From the NCBI GenBank assembly GCA_000442125.1, contig KE546982.1, forward strand, positions 212,256-276,255: a DNA stretch of 64,000 bases, in the 5' to 3' direction. Of this stretch, positions 1 to 11,083 are shown piece after piece; position 1 is the first letter of the stretch; each line of letters begins with the position of its first letter. A program made the position numbers and the translations under genes. Origin of the DNA: Opeltia flavorubescens. Taxonomy: Eukaryota; Ascomycota; Lecanoromycetes; Teloschistales; Teloschistaceae. Under the pieces are notes generated by a model that searched no databases, was not told the origin of the DNA, and saw nothing but the letters and a program-made list of their open reading frames with translations.

Positions 1-3000
1 AGACCTAGTAATTTATATACCTAATAATCTAGCGATAAAAGAAAAAACTTTTTTTATAAATTATAATAATTTTAAAGCGAGGTATTTTATAAAATAAAAA
101 ATAGAGAATTTAGTTTATAAAAAATATTATTAATTAAATATAATTAAAAAAAGAAAAAATTATTATAATATAAGATTTTTATTTTTAAAAAGTATAAATT
201 TATTATTTTAGGCTTTATAATTTATTAATACTAATTCTACTAAAAGATTTAAAGTTATTCTATATATTAATAATAGATTTTATTATTAATTTAATATCTA
301 TAACTAACTTTTATATAAAAAGGACCTATAAATTAATTCTAATATTAATAATTAATTTAATTATATATTTAATTTATATTTCTATTATAAAAGATATTTA
401 TAAAAAAAAGTATATAAAACAATTATAATATAAATTTATAAAGTATTATAAAATTATATAGAAAAATATCAATAATAAAAATTTACTTTTAATAAATAAA
501 TTTTAGAATATTTTTTATTATTATTTAAATATTAAAAGAAAATTTAATATTAAATTTTACTTTTAAATTTATAGTTAAATAGGGCGTTAATTTTAAACTT
601 TAAAATATTATTTATAAATTTATTATAATAATAAATAGGATAATTAATTAGAAATATTATCTTTAATAAAGTTTATCTATAATAATTATATATATACAAG
701 TTATAGCAAACCGCTAAATAAATTATTTAAAGGATATATTATTATTTTAAAAAAAATATAGCTTTTAAAAAAAAGGCGCCTTTAATATTTAAAAGAGTAA
801 ATTAGTTAAAAAATTTAAAGGAATATTTAATTAAATTTAAAAGAAAAATTTTAAAAAAATAGATAAAATATTATAATACTTATTATAAAACTGCGAACTT
901 TAAAAAAAATAATAAAATATTATTATAAAATATTTATATTTATATTTTAAAATTTAAAAAAAGCTGGATTATAAATAATTAGAGCCTTTTAAAGTTTTAT
1001 AAAAAGTTAATAAATAAATTTATTTTTTTGAACTATTTAAATAATATAAAAGAATTTATTTTATATTCTATATTAGCTTAATCGAATTATAATATTTTTA
1101 TAGTAAAGATTTTAAGCCTCAACTTATTCTTATAAAAAATAAAAAAGAATAAAAAATAAAATAAATATTTAATAAGTATATAATTAAAAATAAACTTTAA
1201 TATTTAATTTATTAAGTTAATATTATATTTTTTAAAATTTTTTAGAAGTTAATTAATAACTTAATTAATATAAAAAAATCTTATAAAAATTTTAAGTAGG
1301 TAAAATTAAAAGTAGATAGGCTAAAAAGAATAAAGGCTGGAATAAAAAGTATATTTAAAGGTAAAAAAAAAGGTAAATTATATAAAACCTAGTAATTATT
1401 TAGAAAATTATTATTAGAGATTTATAGATAAATTAAAGAGTTTATTTTACTATACTAATCTAAATAATTAATATTTCTATAAACTAGTCTATAATATATT
1501 TATATTTTTAAGCGAGTATATTAATTATTATATATAAAAATAAATTATTAATAAAAGTTTTTAAATAAATAGTTAAAGATATAATTATTAATATATTTTT
1601 TTTAACGATTTATTAAATATTATCTATAATATTTTATAGCGAAATAAAAGGTTTTATTCTTATAAAAATAAAAAATTTAATTATACTTATCGCTATTAAA
1701 ATAATAATATTAATAAGTTTATATTTTATAACGAGCTTTATTTTAAATTCCTAGAAATATTATTATTAAAAAGTAAAGGTAATTTTAAAATTTACTTCTA
1801 GATAAAAATACCGGTAAAAGAATTTAAATATATATTACTTTTTTAAAGGATAAATATCCTATTAATATTAATTATTAATAGAAATATAATAATTATTTTT
1901 AGTAGTCTATTTTATATATATATAATAAATATTTATAGAATCTATTATAGGATATTTAATATATTATATATATTAAATTCGATTTTTCCTAATTAAAAGA
2001 AATTATATTAGTATTTAATTTTAAAAAATTTAGAAATTAAAATAATTATTTAAAAATATTATTCAAATTATAAATAATAGAATTATAATTTAAGTATTTA
2101 AAAAATTTATTTTCTATATACTTTTAAACTACGGCCTCTTTTTATAATCTTTTATAGGTAAAAAAGTTATAGTAAAAGTTATATAAGAAGTTTAAAAAAA
2201 TTAGATTTAAATTTATTTACCTATTAGATTAGCTAGAATTTGTAAAATTAAACGAAAATTCTAAGGAAATAAAAGGAATTTATAATTTTAATTCTATAAT
2301 TTAGTAAATAAATTATAATAATATCTAAAAGTTATATTTTTATAATAAACTATAATTTTAAGGTTAAAATAAAAAGAAAAGCTATAAAAAATTTATAGTT
2401 TAGTAAAAAATAAAAATTAAAAAAAATATATAATTATCTAAATATTTTAAAAAGTATTTACTAGAAAAATATTATAAAAATAAAAAAAAAATTAATAAAT
2501 AGTAATTAAATAGAAAAATTATTATTTATTTTTTTATTATATTTATAACTTATTAAAAAATAAAAGTTTAAAAAAGTATTTAATCTATTTTATATCTATT
2601 ATTATATATTTTTTAAAAGTAAATTAAAGCTAAAAATCGAGTTTTAAATAATTTTATAAAATAAAAAATAGTTTAATACTACCGAAGTAAATTTAAAATA
2701 TTTTATTATTATATAATAAATAAAATAATTTTTTAAAAAAAGGAATTATATAATAAAAGTACTATTTATTTATAAATTTAATATTTAAAAATAACTTAAT
2801 ATAGCTAATAGCTAAAATTACTAAAATTTTCTTTCAAAAAAGTTTTAAAAAAGTTTTATATTATTTTAAATTCTTTTATAATAAATAAAAAAATATAATT
2901 TTAGTATATTTATCTATAAGTTTAATTTTTTAAACTTTATAGAATAACGTTAAATAGATATTATAAATAAATAGTTTATAGTTTATAAATATCTAAATAG

Positions 3001-3298
3001 TATTAAAATAATTAATTTAATTTATTTAAATTTATTAAATAAAATAAAAGGATAATTACGCTTTTAATTAAATTATAAAATATTTAAATTTAATAACTAT
3101 ATATAAAGTCTATTTATTTATAATTTAAAATATTAGCTTTTATAAATTCTAATATAGTAATATACTAGCTAGTAAAAGGTAAAAGTATATTATATAAATT
3201 TATTACTTATTAATAGGATTTAAAGGATTAAATCTAGTTAAAAAGGATATAATTATACAGCCGGAAGCCTAGCGGGTATAAAGTTTATAATAGATAAG
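1..3298. other. RIP-degraded AT-rich DNA, unidentified repeat (left part)
   Basis: Very low GC with almost every codon-length run broken by TAA/TAG in all frames; CpA and TpG are strongly depleted and TpA dominates, which is what repeat-induced point mutation leaves behind. It holds no gene or RNA that I can support. It is the left flank of the 3,304-5,405 insertion, and the sequence after that insertion (5,411 onward) should be its continuation because one GCTAT duplication lies on each side. Occasional less-eroded words (for example CAGCCGGAAGCCTAGCGGG near 3,259) suggest it was once a normal-GC element. Confidence 0.7.
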
Positions 3299-3303
3299 GC
3301 TAT

Positions 3304-3464
3304 TATAATAAATAAAGAATGCACAGTGCATAAAATCTAGTGGTGAATAGGTTAATTGCTAAATCTCTATAGAATCGCTGTAAAAAGTGTGAGAATGCCA
3401 AGCGCACTAGGCCTAATCCGGTAGTCATACCGAGGCTCACGTTCTCAATAGTAGAATCGTGACA
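3304..3464 (-). repeat. LTR copy 1 (outer, more mutated)
   Basis: 161 bp. It starts TATAATAA where the other copies have TGTAACGA; the differences are G-to-A and C-to-T. It ends TCGTGACA and is separated from LTR copy 2 by only 12 bases, which match the primer-binding-site sequence. The core GCACTAGGCCTAATCCGG is identical to the other copies. Confidence 0.85.
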
Positions 3465-3476
3465 ATTGCTACCATT

Positions 3477-3637
3477 TGTAACGAATAAAGAATGTACAGT
3501 ATATGAAATCTGGTGGTGAATAGGTTAATTGCTAAATCTCTATAGAATCGCTGTAAAAAGTGTAAGAATGCCAAGCGCACTAGGCCTAATCCGGTAGTTA
3601 TACCGAGGCTCACGTTCTTAACAGCAGAATCGTGACA
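3477..3637 (-). repeat. LTR copy 2
   Basis: 161 bp, TGTAACGA...TCGTGACA, the same length as the copy at 5,245-5,405 and very similar to it. In the minus-strand reading it is the 3' LTR that directly follows the internal region. The bordering internal sequence (GATGCCCACAAAAAATA at 3,638 onward on the plus strand) is also found next to the LTR in the RIPped relative at 14,100-14,156. Confidence 0.85.
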
Positions 3638-4095
3638 GATGCCCACAAAAAATATAAAAAGCAGCGCCCTCGCTGCCAGTGGCGCCGGCGAGGTGCTATA
3701 GAGATAGCAGACGCTTAGTGCATATAATTTGTATACATTCCATGTCCTAGATCTCGTATAACCCGTAGTAGTGCCTCTAGCAGGTGCTCTAACGAAGATT
3801 TGCCTGTTCTCCATGCATTGCTCTCTTCTAGTGTATAGCTAGTATATATAGCATGTGTGCCAAATATACTGTGTGTGCCATGTATACTAAATATGCCAAA
3901 TCTGCTGTATGGTGCAGGGGGGTGCTGCGGCGAAAAAGGGGTGTATAATAGCGAAATGGGGGGTATAGCAAATGTGCACTTCGCAAAGCTGGCACGAATT
4001 TGGCTGGATTTTAGTATATTAAATTAAGCTTGTTTTAAACCGTTTAAACGCTTAAATCTAATTGGTTTATATAAAAGTAAACATTTGGCGCTAGT

Positions 4096-5134
4096 CTATA
4101 TAGAGCTAAATTTTTTGAAGAGCTGGTCAATCGTTATATATGGCTTCTGGCGCCTATAAGGTGGTATGTATAGTGGTGCGTATGGGTTCAGAGGAGATTT
4201 CTCGTGGATTTTGGTGCATTTAGTAGGTGTAGATGGTGAGATTTCTCGTGTATAAGTTGGTAGAGAATGTGAAGGTGTTGGTGGGGGTGCTGGAGTGTTT
4301 GCGGTATAGGTAGGAGGAGAATTCTCAGTATTTATAGTGGTTTTTTCTGGAGATTTCGCATGGATTCTGGGGGAGGACGGCACCATTGCTTGCTGCAGGG
4401 TAGGAGATACTGGTGGAAAGCTCCCAGGTGGCTTTTGTATATAGCACTGTGAAATGTGCTTGTGTAGTAAGGTATTTGAAGAGAATCTCTCTAGGTACCG
4501 GCGGTATTTATAGTGAAAACAGTGCCTAAATGCCGCCTGTATTTGGTTGATTTCTGTAAAAGCCTTTTGCTTAGCTTTCTGCGTTATAGCTACCCATCGT
4601 TCTTTACGTTCTTGTTCTTCTTCTACTATTTTGGCTGCTGAAATCTTGAGAACGGTAGGGTATTTGGGTGAGTAGCGTTGGTGAATTTCCTAGGGATCGT
4701 TCCCCCTATTCCAACCACTTATTTTAATATCGCATATATTATATTCGATAGAATCTCGTTCCTGGTAGTAGCTATCGCTATAGAAACCGGCCGAGATTAT
4801 ATCATCTACTGTAGGTAATTGGTGAGGCTAGTGGTGGAAGCTAGACCTAATAATTTCGCGTAGAAAATTTGATGTTATAGCGAAGAGAAATCTCGTTATT
4901 CTAGGCGGTGAAAATGGGAGAGGTCTCGTAGGTAATTTGGTAGGTAGGTGCTTTGGTAGGAAATCTACCGGAGAAGAATGCTGGTAAGCAGCTGGTGTTT
5001 CTCAATGAAACAGGCGTGTTTTGGCGGAGATGCTGCACGGTAGCTAGATACTTCTCAGCGAAACAGGTGTGGATTTCGTGAGATAGGTACTGGAGATGGA
5101 TGCTAGTAAATAGCTGGTAGTTCTTATGGAACAA
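4096..5134 (-). pseudogene. Broken ORF of the small LTR element, C2H2-like zinc-finger and proline-rich protein
   Basis: A minus-strand frame stays coherent from the stop at 4,096 up to at least 4,880 and probably about 5,130, interrupted by three stops. Two are TAG after DP and after HH, and one is TGA after FH; each is one C-to-T change from CAG or CGA, as RIP would make. The middle is a charged, helical stretch (EEEQERKERWVAITQKAKQK) followed by YRRYLERFSSNTLLHKHISQ and C. The F-x-SN-x-LH-x-H-x3-C spacing resembles the second half of a C2H2 finger, and the two tyrosines sit where CxxC is expected, each one G-to-A change from cysteine. The last 95 residues are rich in Pro, Ser and Thr. A Gag-like nucleic-acid-binding role is my inference; I do not recognise the family. 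Confidence 0.55.
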
Positions 5135-5244
5135 ATAGGTACTATACGGTGACTGGTGCCGCCTAAGCTGCTAGGTATTATAAGGTAGCTGGGGTGCCTA
5201 TATATAACGATATAGGCAGGATCTACGTATTAATTGCTACTATT

Positions 5245-5405
5245 TGTAACGAATGAAGAATATATAGTGCATAAAATCTGGTGGTGAATAGGTTAATTGC
5301 TAAATCTCTATAGAATCGCTGTGAAAAGTGTAAGAATGCCAAGCGCACTAGGCCTAATCCGGTAGTCATGCCGAGGCTCACGTTTTCAATAGCAGAATCG
5401 TGACA
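5245..5405 (-). repeat. LTR copy 3 (5' LTR in minus orientation)
   Basis: 161 bp, TGTAACGA...TCGTGACA. The base after its outer end starts the GCTAT target duplication (5,406-5,410). Its inner edge adjoins the putative primer-binding site at 5,233-5,244. Confidence 0.85.
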
Positions 5406-5410
5406 GCTAT

Positions 5411-8266
5411 ACTTAATACAGGTAGCGTCTATATTTAATAAAAACCCTTTAGGTTTTAAACTATTAACCTTTTAGTAATTAGTTCTACTATTATTTAGAT
5501 AAATATCTTCTATATTCTATTATGCAGCTCCGTTGACCCGAGGTTCGCAGGTTGTTTATCTAGCGACCTTATACTACTAATATAAATATCTATTTAACGT
5601 TCCGCGTTTTTATTAAAATATATAATTATTTTAAAATAATTAAAAAAGCTTTTAAAGTATTATACTATTCCGCGAAAACTACTATAGTAAAAGCCTACTA
5701 GATAGCGATTTAAAAATTTAAAAAGTATTATTTATATATAAAAATACAAGCGGATTAATATATAATTTAAAGAATATTTTAAATTTAATAATAAAATTAA
5801 ATTTATATTTTAATTAAAATACTAATAAAATAATTAAACTCGGCTAATAAAATTTTGTAAATTATTATTAGAAAAAGTTTTTAGAAAATTTTAATAAAAA
5901 TTACAATAATTTTTCTAATATTTTAATACGAGATAATCAACCTATAATTATTTAATAGATAATATATATAAATAATATTTCTATACTCTACCAACTTTAT
6001 ACAGCTATTTATATTAGTATTAATTAGTAATTTTTAACTATATATATATATTTAAGAGAATTATATAAATATAAAGCGATATTTTAATATAAATATTATT
6101 AAATATACGCTAGATTAATAATTTTAAAAAAATAATACCTTTTATTTTTTTAGATTAGTTTAAATAGTAAAAAATATTTTATTTTATTTAATATCCTCCG
6201 TTAAAATCAAACGGGTATTTAATTTTATAAAAAAAATCTATTAATAAAATCTGGTTTATTCAAATCTATTATATATAAATAAACTATAATAATTGAATAT
6301 AATAATCGTATTATAGATTTAGAATTAGAAAAACTAATTAGTAAATTATAAAACCTATTTTATTAATAAAAAAAAATAGATAAATTATATAAAGATTCTT
6401 TTTATAATTTTAAACTATAAACTATAATTACTGAAGTACATTAGTTAATAGATAATAGTAATTTATTTTTTTATCTCCCTTTTAAAAGTTTAATAAAGAA
6501 ATAATATAATATTATTCTTTAAACTTCGAGATATAAGTTTTATATCTTTTTTCTTTTTATTTTATTTCTTTTTCTTTAATTAAAATAGCTATTTAATCCG
6601 TTTTATTAAATATAAAATAAATATTATATCTTTTTATTATATTATAACTCGCTTAGTATAAATAACTACTAGATTTATAAATATTTATTTTTAGCTCTAT
6701 ATTACTAGTAATATATATAGATAATATACTTATATTTAAATACTAGTTCTATATAAGTTTTAGTACTTTCCTAAAACGCTAGTAAAACCAAAATTTAAAT
6801 TTTAATTACTATTTTTTCTTTAAAAGATTATATATCTAGTATAAACCCCCGAATAAAATAACTAAATAATATCTTAAATATTAAAATCTCTATAGATTTC
6901 TAATATTAATAAATCTCTTTTAAAACTATATATTTTAATTTAACTCAGCGTTTTATTTAATAAAATTCTAGTACTTTATACTTTAATATATTATTTTTTT
7001 ATATTTTTTTTATATTTAATAGTTTAAAATCTTTATAAAAAGAATTTAAAAATTAAATTATTAAAGCGTTATTAGCGTATAAAACTTATAAAATATTTAG
7101 ATATTATTTATTACCTCCTATAATAAGCGCCATCGTTAGCTATATAAATTATAGTTATAGAAGTAACTAAATTAAAAAAAAAGTAATAAATTATAAATTT
7201 TATATATAATTTTATAGATTATTTAAACCGTTTTAAAATTTAATTTTAGCGGTATCGATTTAAATTAAACTAGTAATTCGTTTAATAAATATAGCCTTTA
7301 ATAATACTATTATTCTATTATTCTTTTATTTTAAAAAAATATAGCTTTAAAATTTAAAAATTTATATACAATTCTATAATTAATATACTTTTATTTATAA
7401 AATAACTAGTAATATTATAACTATATAGACTTTTATATATAAATTATAGTCAATTATTAAACCGAATTCTATATTATTATTAGTTTTAAAACTACGGATC
7501 GATAGAAGAACTTTATAAAGCCGCGTTTATTAAAAAAATTAACTCGATTTTAAATTAAAAAGAATAGAATTATTTAAAAAAAATATAATAATATATTTAA
7601 ATAATAGTATTACCTATTATACTAAATAGGTTTTTAGTTATTATCTATAAAAGTATACTATTATAAAATACAGCAATATAAAACTATAATATAGGCGCGG
7701 CTTTTATACTATAACTAATAGTAGTTTAAACTATTAATTCCCTTTAAATAATATTTTTTAATCCTTTTATTAATTATATAAAAATAGTAATTAAAGTTTT
7801 AAATAACCTCGTAAATTAGATTTGAAAATTTTTTTATTATTAATAAATAAACTAAATAAAAGCTATAAAATTACTAGATTAAATAGCTCTAATCTTTTAT
7901 AAATTTAAGTAACTAGAATTATAATTTCAATTATAGAGCGTATTATATATTACGCGAATATCTATAAAACCGCTTTAAAAAATATAGAATCAGATTTTAT
8001 TTAATAAAAGAATAAGATAAATATATTAAATATTTTAAATAAATTAGACTAGATTAAATTTTTAGTTTATCTATTTATTAACGACTATTTAAATATTAAA
8101 AAGCGAGATAATATTAGCAGCCAAGTTCTAATAATCTATATATTATATTATCTTGCCGAAGCTACCGTATCTAGAATATAAGCGTGAAAATAATATAATA
8201 AAAGCTTTAATAATTATATTCTTTTAGCTAATATATTTAATATATATAACTTATATAAAGCTAAAA
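5411..8266. other. RIP-degraded AT-rich DNA, continuation of the element at 1-3,298
   Basis: No open reading frame or domain can be followed. One short patch at about 5,521-5,575 (CAGCTCCGTTGACCCGAGG and neighbours) has escaped most transitions and is the best place to design a family search. The region ends where the left LTR of gypsy-1 begins at 8,267. I cannot say which element class it was. Confidence 0.6.
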
Positions 8267-8589
8267 TATTTTATTATAAATAAAAGGTAATAATAGTATT
8301 ATATTAAAGGTAAAAGATTATCTATTTATAAAATCTCTAACTAAATAAATATAGGCGTTAAAAGGCGCTAAACCTAATTAAATAAATACTTTAGGAGTAT
8401 TTTTTTTGTTTTCAATAGTATTTTAACAGTTTAAATTTTCAAAATAAGTTTTTAAGCATTTATTTATAGGATATTATTTTTAACCTATTTTTAATAATAA
8501 TAGTAGGTAAAAAATAAAGCTATATTTATTATACTAGCTTATTAACTAGCTAGTAATATACTGTTTTTAAAAAAATTCTATATTATTCT

Positions 8590-8710
8590 AATAATAGTAT
8601 ATTATAAGATATTTTTAAAATATTCTTAAAATATTCTAAAAATATTTTTAAAATATTCTTAAAATATTCTTAAAATATTCTAAAAATATTTTTAAAATAT
8701 TTTTAAAAAA
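8590..8710. repeat. AT-rich tandem array (about 10-11 bp unit, ATATTCTTAAA-like)
   Basis: Repeats of TAAAATATTCT/TAAAATATTTT alternate about ten times within the MITE-like element. The array is low-complexity and non-coding. Confidence 0.7.
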
Positions 8711-8851
8711 TTAAAAGCTTATTATAATAAAAACTACTCTTTTTTTTTATAAGAAATAAAATAGTAGAATAAAAGTAATTATATAAGCAATTTTTCTATA
8801 AATAGTAAATAATATAACAGTTTAATTTTTAAAATATATATTTAAACTCGT

Positions 8852-8931
8852 TTAATCAATAATAAATAGCCAGTTATATCCAATTAAAAAACTTCAGCCG
8901 TAGGTCGAAAGTTCAAATCCGTTAGATTAAT
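8852..8931 (+). other. tRNA-like / Pol III promoter-like segment inside the MITE-like element
   Basis: AGTTCAAATCC at 8,910-8,920 matches the tRNA B box GGTTCGANTCC except for two G-to-A changes. TAGCCAGTTATA at 8,867-8,878 resembles an A box and lies 44 bases upstream, the usual A-to-B spacing. TTAATCA (8,852-8,858) can pair with AGATTAA (8,924-8,930) at six of seven positions like an acceptor stem, but then the D-arm would be about eight bases too long and no good anticodon stem forms. I read it as a decayed tRNA-derived (SINE-like) sequence rather than a working tRNA. Confidence 0.3.
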
Positions 8932-10911
8932 TGTCAAAAACTTTAATTACTAATAGAAGAAGCTTAATAAGCAATAAAAATAAGTTTTTTTTATATAAAT
9001 TTGTATAATTCTAGTATAAACGTTTTAGAAAATATAGTACAATGGACTTGTATATACGATGATTATTTTTATACAATATTTTTATAAATATAGCTGTGAA
9101 TATCGTAAGAATATTTTGTTGAAAATCCAGCGTTATTCTCTAAGGTATATTTAGAAAACCTTTTTTAAATTATAGTAACTATTTAACTCTACCTATTCTA
9201 TTAGTTTATTATTTTTATAGTATAACTATAATAGAAACTAGTAATAAAATTAGCTATTAGCTTTTAATAATAAATTTTTTCTTGTTAATAAACGGCTTTT
9301 CAATTTATTTCTATTATTTAATACTAGTATTAATATTATTAGCGGTTTTATTATAATTTAAAGTCGATTTTAAATTAAAATAGCGTTTATACTTTTCTAC
9401 TAGTATTTTAATATAATTTAAATAGTATTCGAGTATTTATTAATTGTTTTAAAATATATAACTAATCTTATAAATAAAATACTGAATAAAAAAATCTTTA
9501 TCTTTATAAATATAGTACTTATAAAGGATTTATTTAATTTTAAACTTTTTATTATTATTAATAACGACTAGAAGTATAGATTTATAATAGCTTTAGTCGT
9601 TATTTTTACTAGAGTTAATAATAGGCTCTAGATATACTATTAATATTATATTCTAAATTTTTATAGTAGATAAAAGTTTTAAATAGTAGGTTAATAGTTT
9701 AATATATTCGATAATTTTAAAAGGGCCTATTAATTATTACTTAATTTTTTTGAAAATAAGCTTTAATATAAATATTTTTTTATAAAATCGCTAACCTTAA
9801 AATAAACTAATTAATAGTATATATTATAGTATTTTTTTATTTTTATTATAATAAAAGTAATATTATTTTAATATTAATATATATAAATTAGTACTTTTTT
9901 ATATTTATTAGTATTATAATATTTTATATTATAAATATATTTATAAGTTTATTTATTTTTAAAGTAATTTAATTATAATAAAAAGCTAGTTATATTATAA
10001 CCGGAAAAATAGCTAGTTATTTAATAAAAATATTAGCAAAAATATTAAAATCTAGCGTATCTTCTAGTTACTAGTACTTTATAAATTTTAAATTTAAATA
10101 ATATTTAATTAAATACTTTAAATATAAAGCTATAATTTATAGAGTTATTAAAAGCCGCTAATATCTAAAAGAAATTAGTAAACTATAGTTTAGAATCGTC
10201 TAGTATAAGAATATACTAGTATATAATAGTTCTAATAGTTTAATTAAACTATTCTAATATATTATTAATTTATAGATTTTAAATAATAGAATATTATAGA
10301 TTTAATTTTAATATTTTAAATATTTAATACTATAATTAATTTATAAATTTTCTATTATAATTTAAAAATACTACTCGCGGTATATTTTAAATTAGTTTTA
10401 TTAATTTATTTAAAAATTATTTAATTTATTATTTATCGCTTTAAATTATATTTTCAAAAATAAATAAATAATTACTTTAAAAAAGCTTTTTATTAATATA
10501 TAATAGTTATATTATTTATATAATTTTAAAAAAATAAAAATAAGATTGATAATAAATATATAATATGGTTTTATTAAATTAAATACTAGCTATAATATTT
10601 AATATAAATAGTAGCGAGGTATTTAATAAATTTATATAGTTTTATTAATTTATTAAATATATAAAAGTTTTTTATTAGACGTATATATATATATATATAT
10701 ATATAATCGGAATAGCCTATTTTATTATATACTAGCTGGAATACTTTTTTTTTATATTTGTAGAAAATACTAAATATAAGCCTTATTTGTTATTATTATT
10801 ATAGAGTAGCGTGTTAAAAATATAATATAGTATTTTAATAATAATATTATTTAGTTTTTTATTAACTTTAACGAATTCTTTAATTTTAATCTAGCGGTTT
10901 TTTTTATATAC

Positions 10912-11083
10912 TATTATAGTTCTACTTTAGAGTATTGTAAAAAATATATACCGAGGTATTATTACCGGATTAGGCCTAGCGCGCCTTAGTATTTTTATAT
11001 CTTTTATAGCGATTTTATAGAAATTTAGTAATTAAAATTTTAATTACTTACTTTTTATATTATATATATTCTATAATCTAATA
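10912..11083 (+). repeat. 5' LTR of the 3.4-kb element
   Basis: It begins TATTATAG (from TGTCACGA) and ends TCTAATA (from TCGTTACA), so both terminal dinucleotides have become TA. It is 172 bp, the same length as its partner at 14,156. Confidence 0.75.

Larger units (their letters stand above)
3304..5405 (-). mobile_element. Small LTR retroelement with three LTR copies (LTR-LTR-internal-LTR), little RIP damage
   Basis: Three direct copies of a 161-bp LTR lie at 3,304-3,464, 3,477-3,637 and 5,245-5,405. The last two begin TGTAACGA and end TCGTGACA, which are near-perfect inverted ends of TG...CA type. The whole structure is flanked by GCTAT at 3,299-3,303 and 5,406-5,410, a 5-bp target duplication, so it is a single insertion. 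Read on the minus strand, the right LTR is the 5' LTR. It is followed by AATAGTAGCAAT (AATGGTAGCAAT between LTRs 1 and 2), a plausible tRNA primer-binding site because it contains TGG. The minus-strand ORF is then in sense orientation. The internal region is only about 1.6 kb, too short for gag-pol, so the element is probably non-autonomous. Its GC is far higher than the surroundings, which suggests a recent insertion or escape from RIP. Confidence 0.85.
8389..9145. mobile_element. 757-bp TA-flanked inverted-repeat element (Tc1/mariner-type MITE-like) inside a gypsy LTR
   Basis: The gypsy-1 left LTR is interrupted exactly here. The left flank ends AAATAAATA and the right flank restarts TATATTTAG; removing the insert and one TA restores the AAATAAATATATTTA seen uninterrupted in the gypsy-3 LTR near 36,320. 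The ends are imperfect inverted repeats: left CTTTAGGAGTAT, right (reverse complement) CCTTAGAGAATA, with a shared G-TTTTCAA a little further in. TA duplication plus terminal inverted repeats is the Tc1/mariner/pogo signature. No transposase fits in 757 bp, so it is non-autonomous. It carries an AT-rich tandem array at 8,590-8,710 and a tRNA-like segment at 8,852-8,931. Confidence 0.75.

Noticed and set aside
3437-3814. 125-codon minus ORF across LTR copy 2 and the adjacent internal sequence
   Set aside because: Half of it is LTR sequence, its hydrophobic composition changes at the LTR edge, and the longer zinc-finger frame is the better candidate for the element's protein.
8590-8710. CRISPR-like array
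   Set aside because: Units are about 10 bp and contiguous, without spacers; it is a simple AT tandem array.
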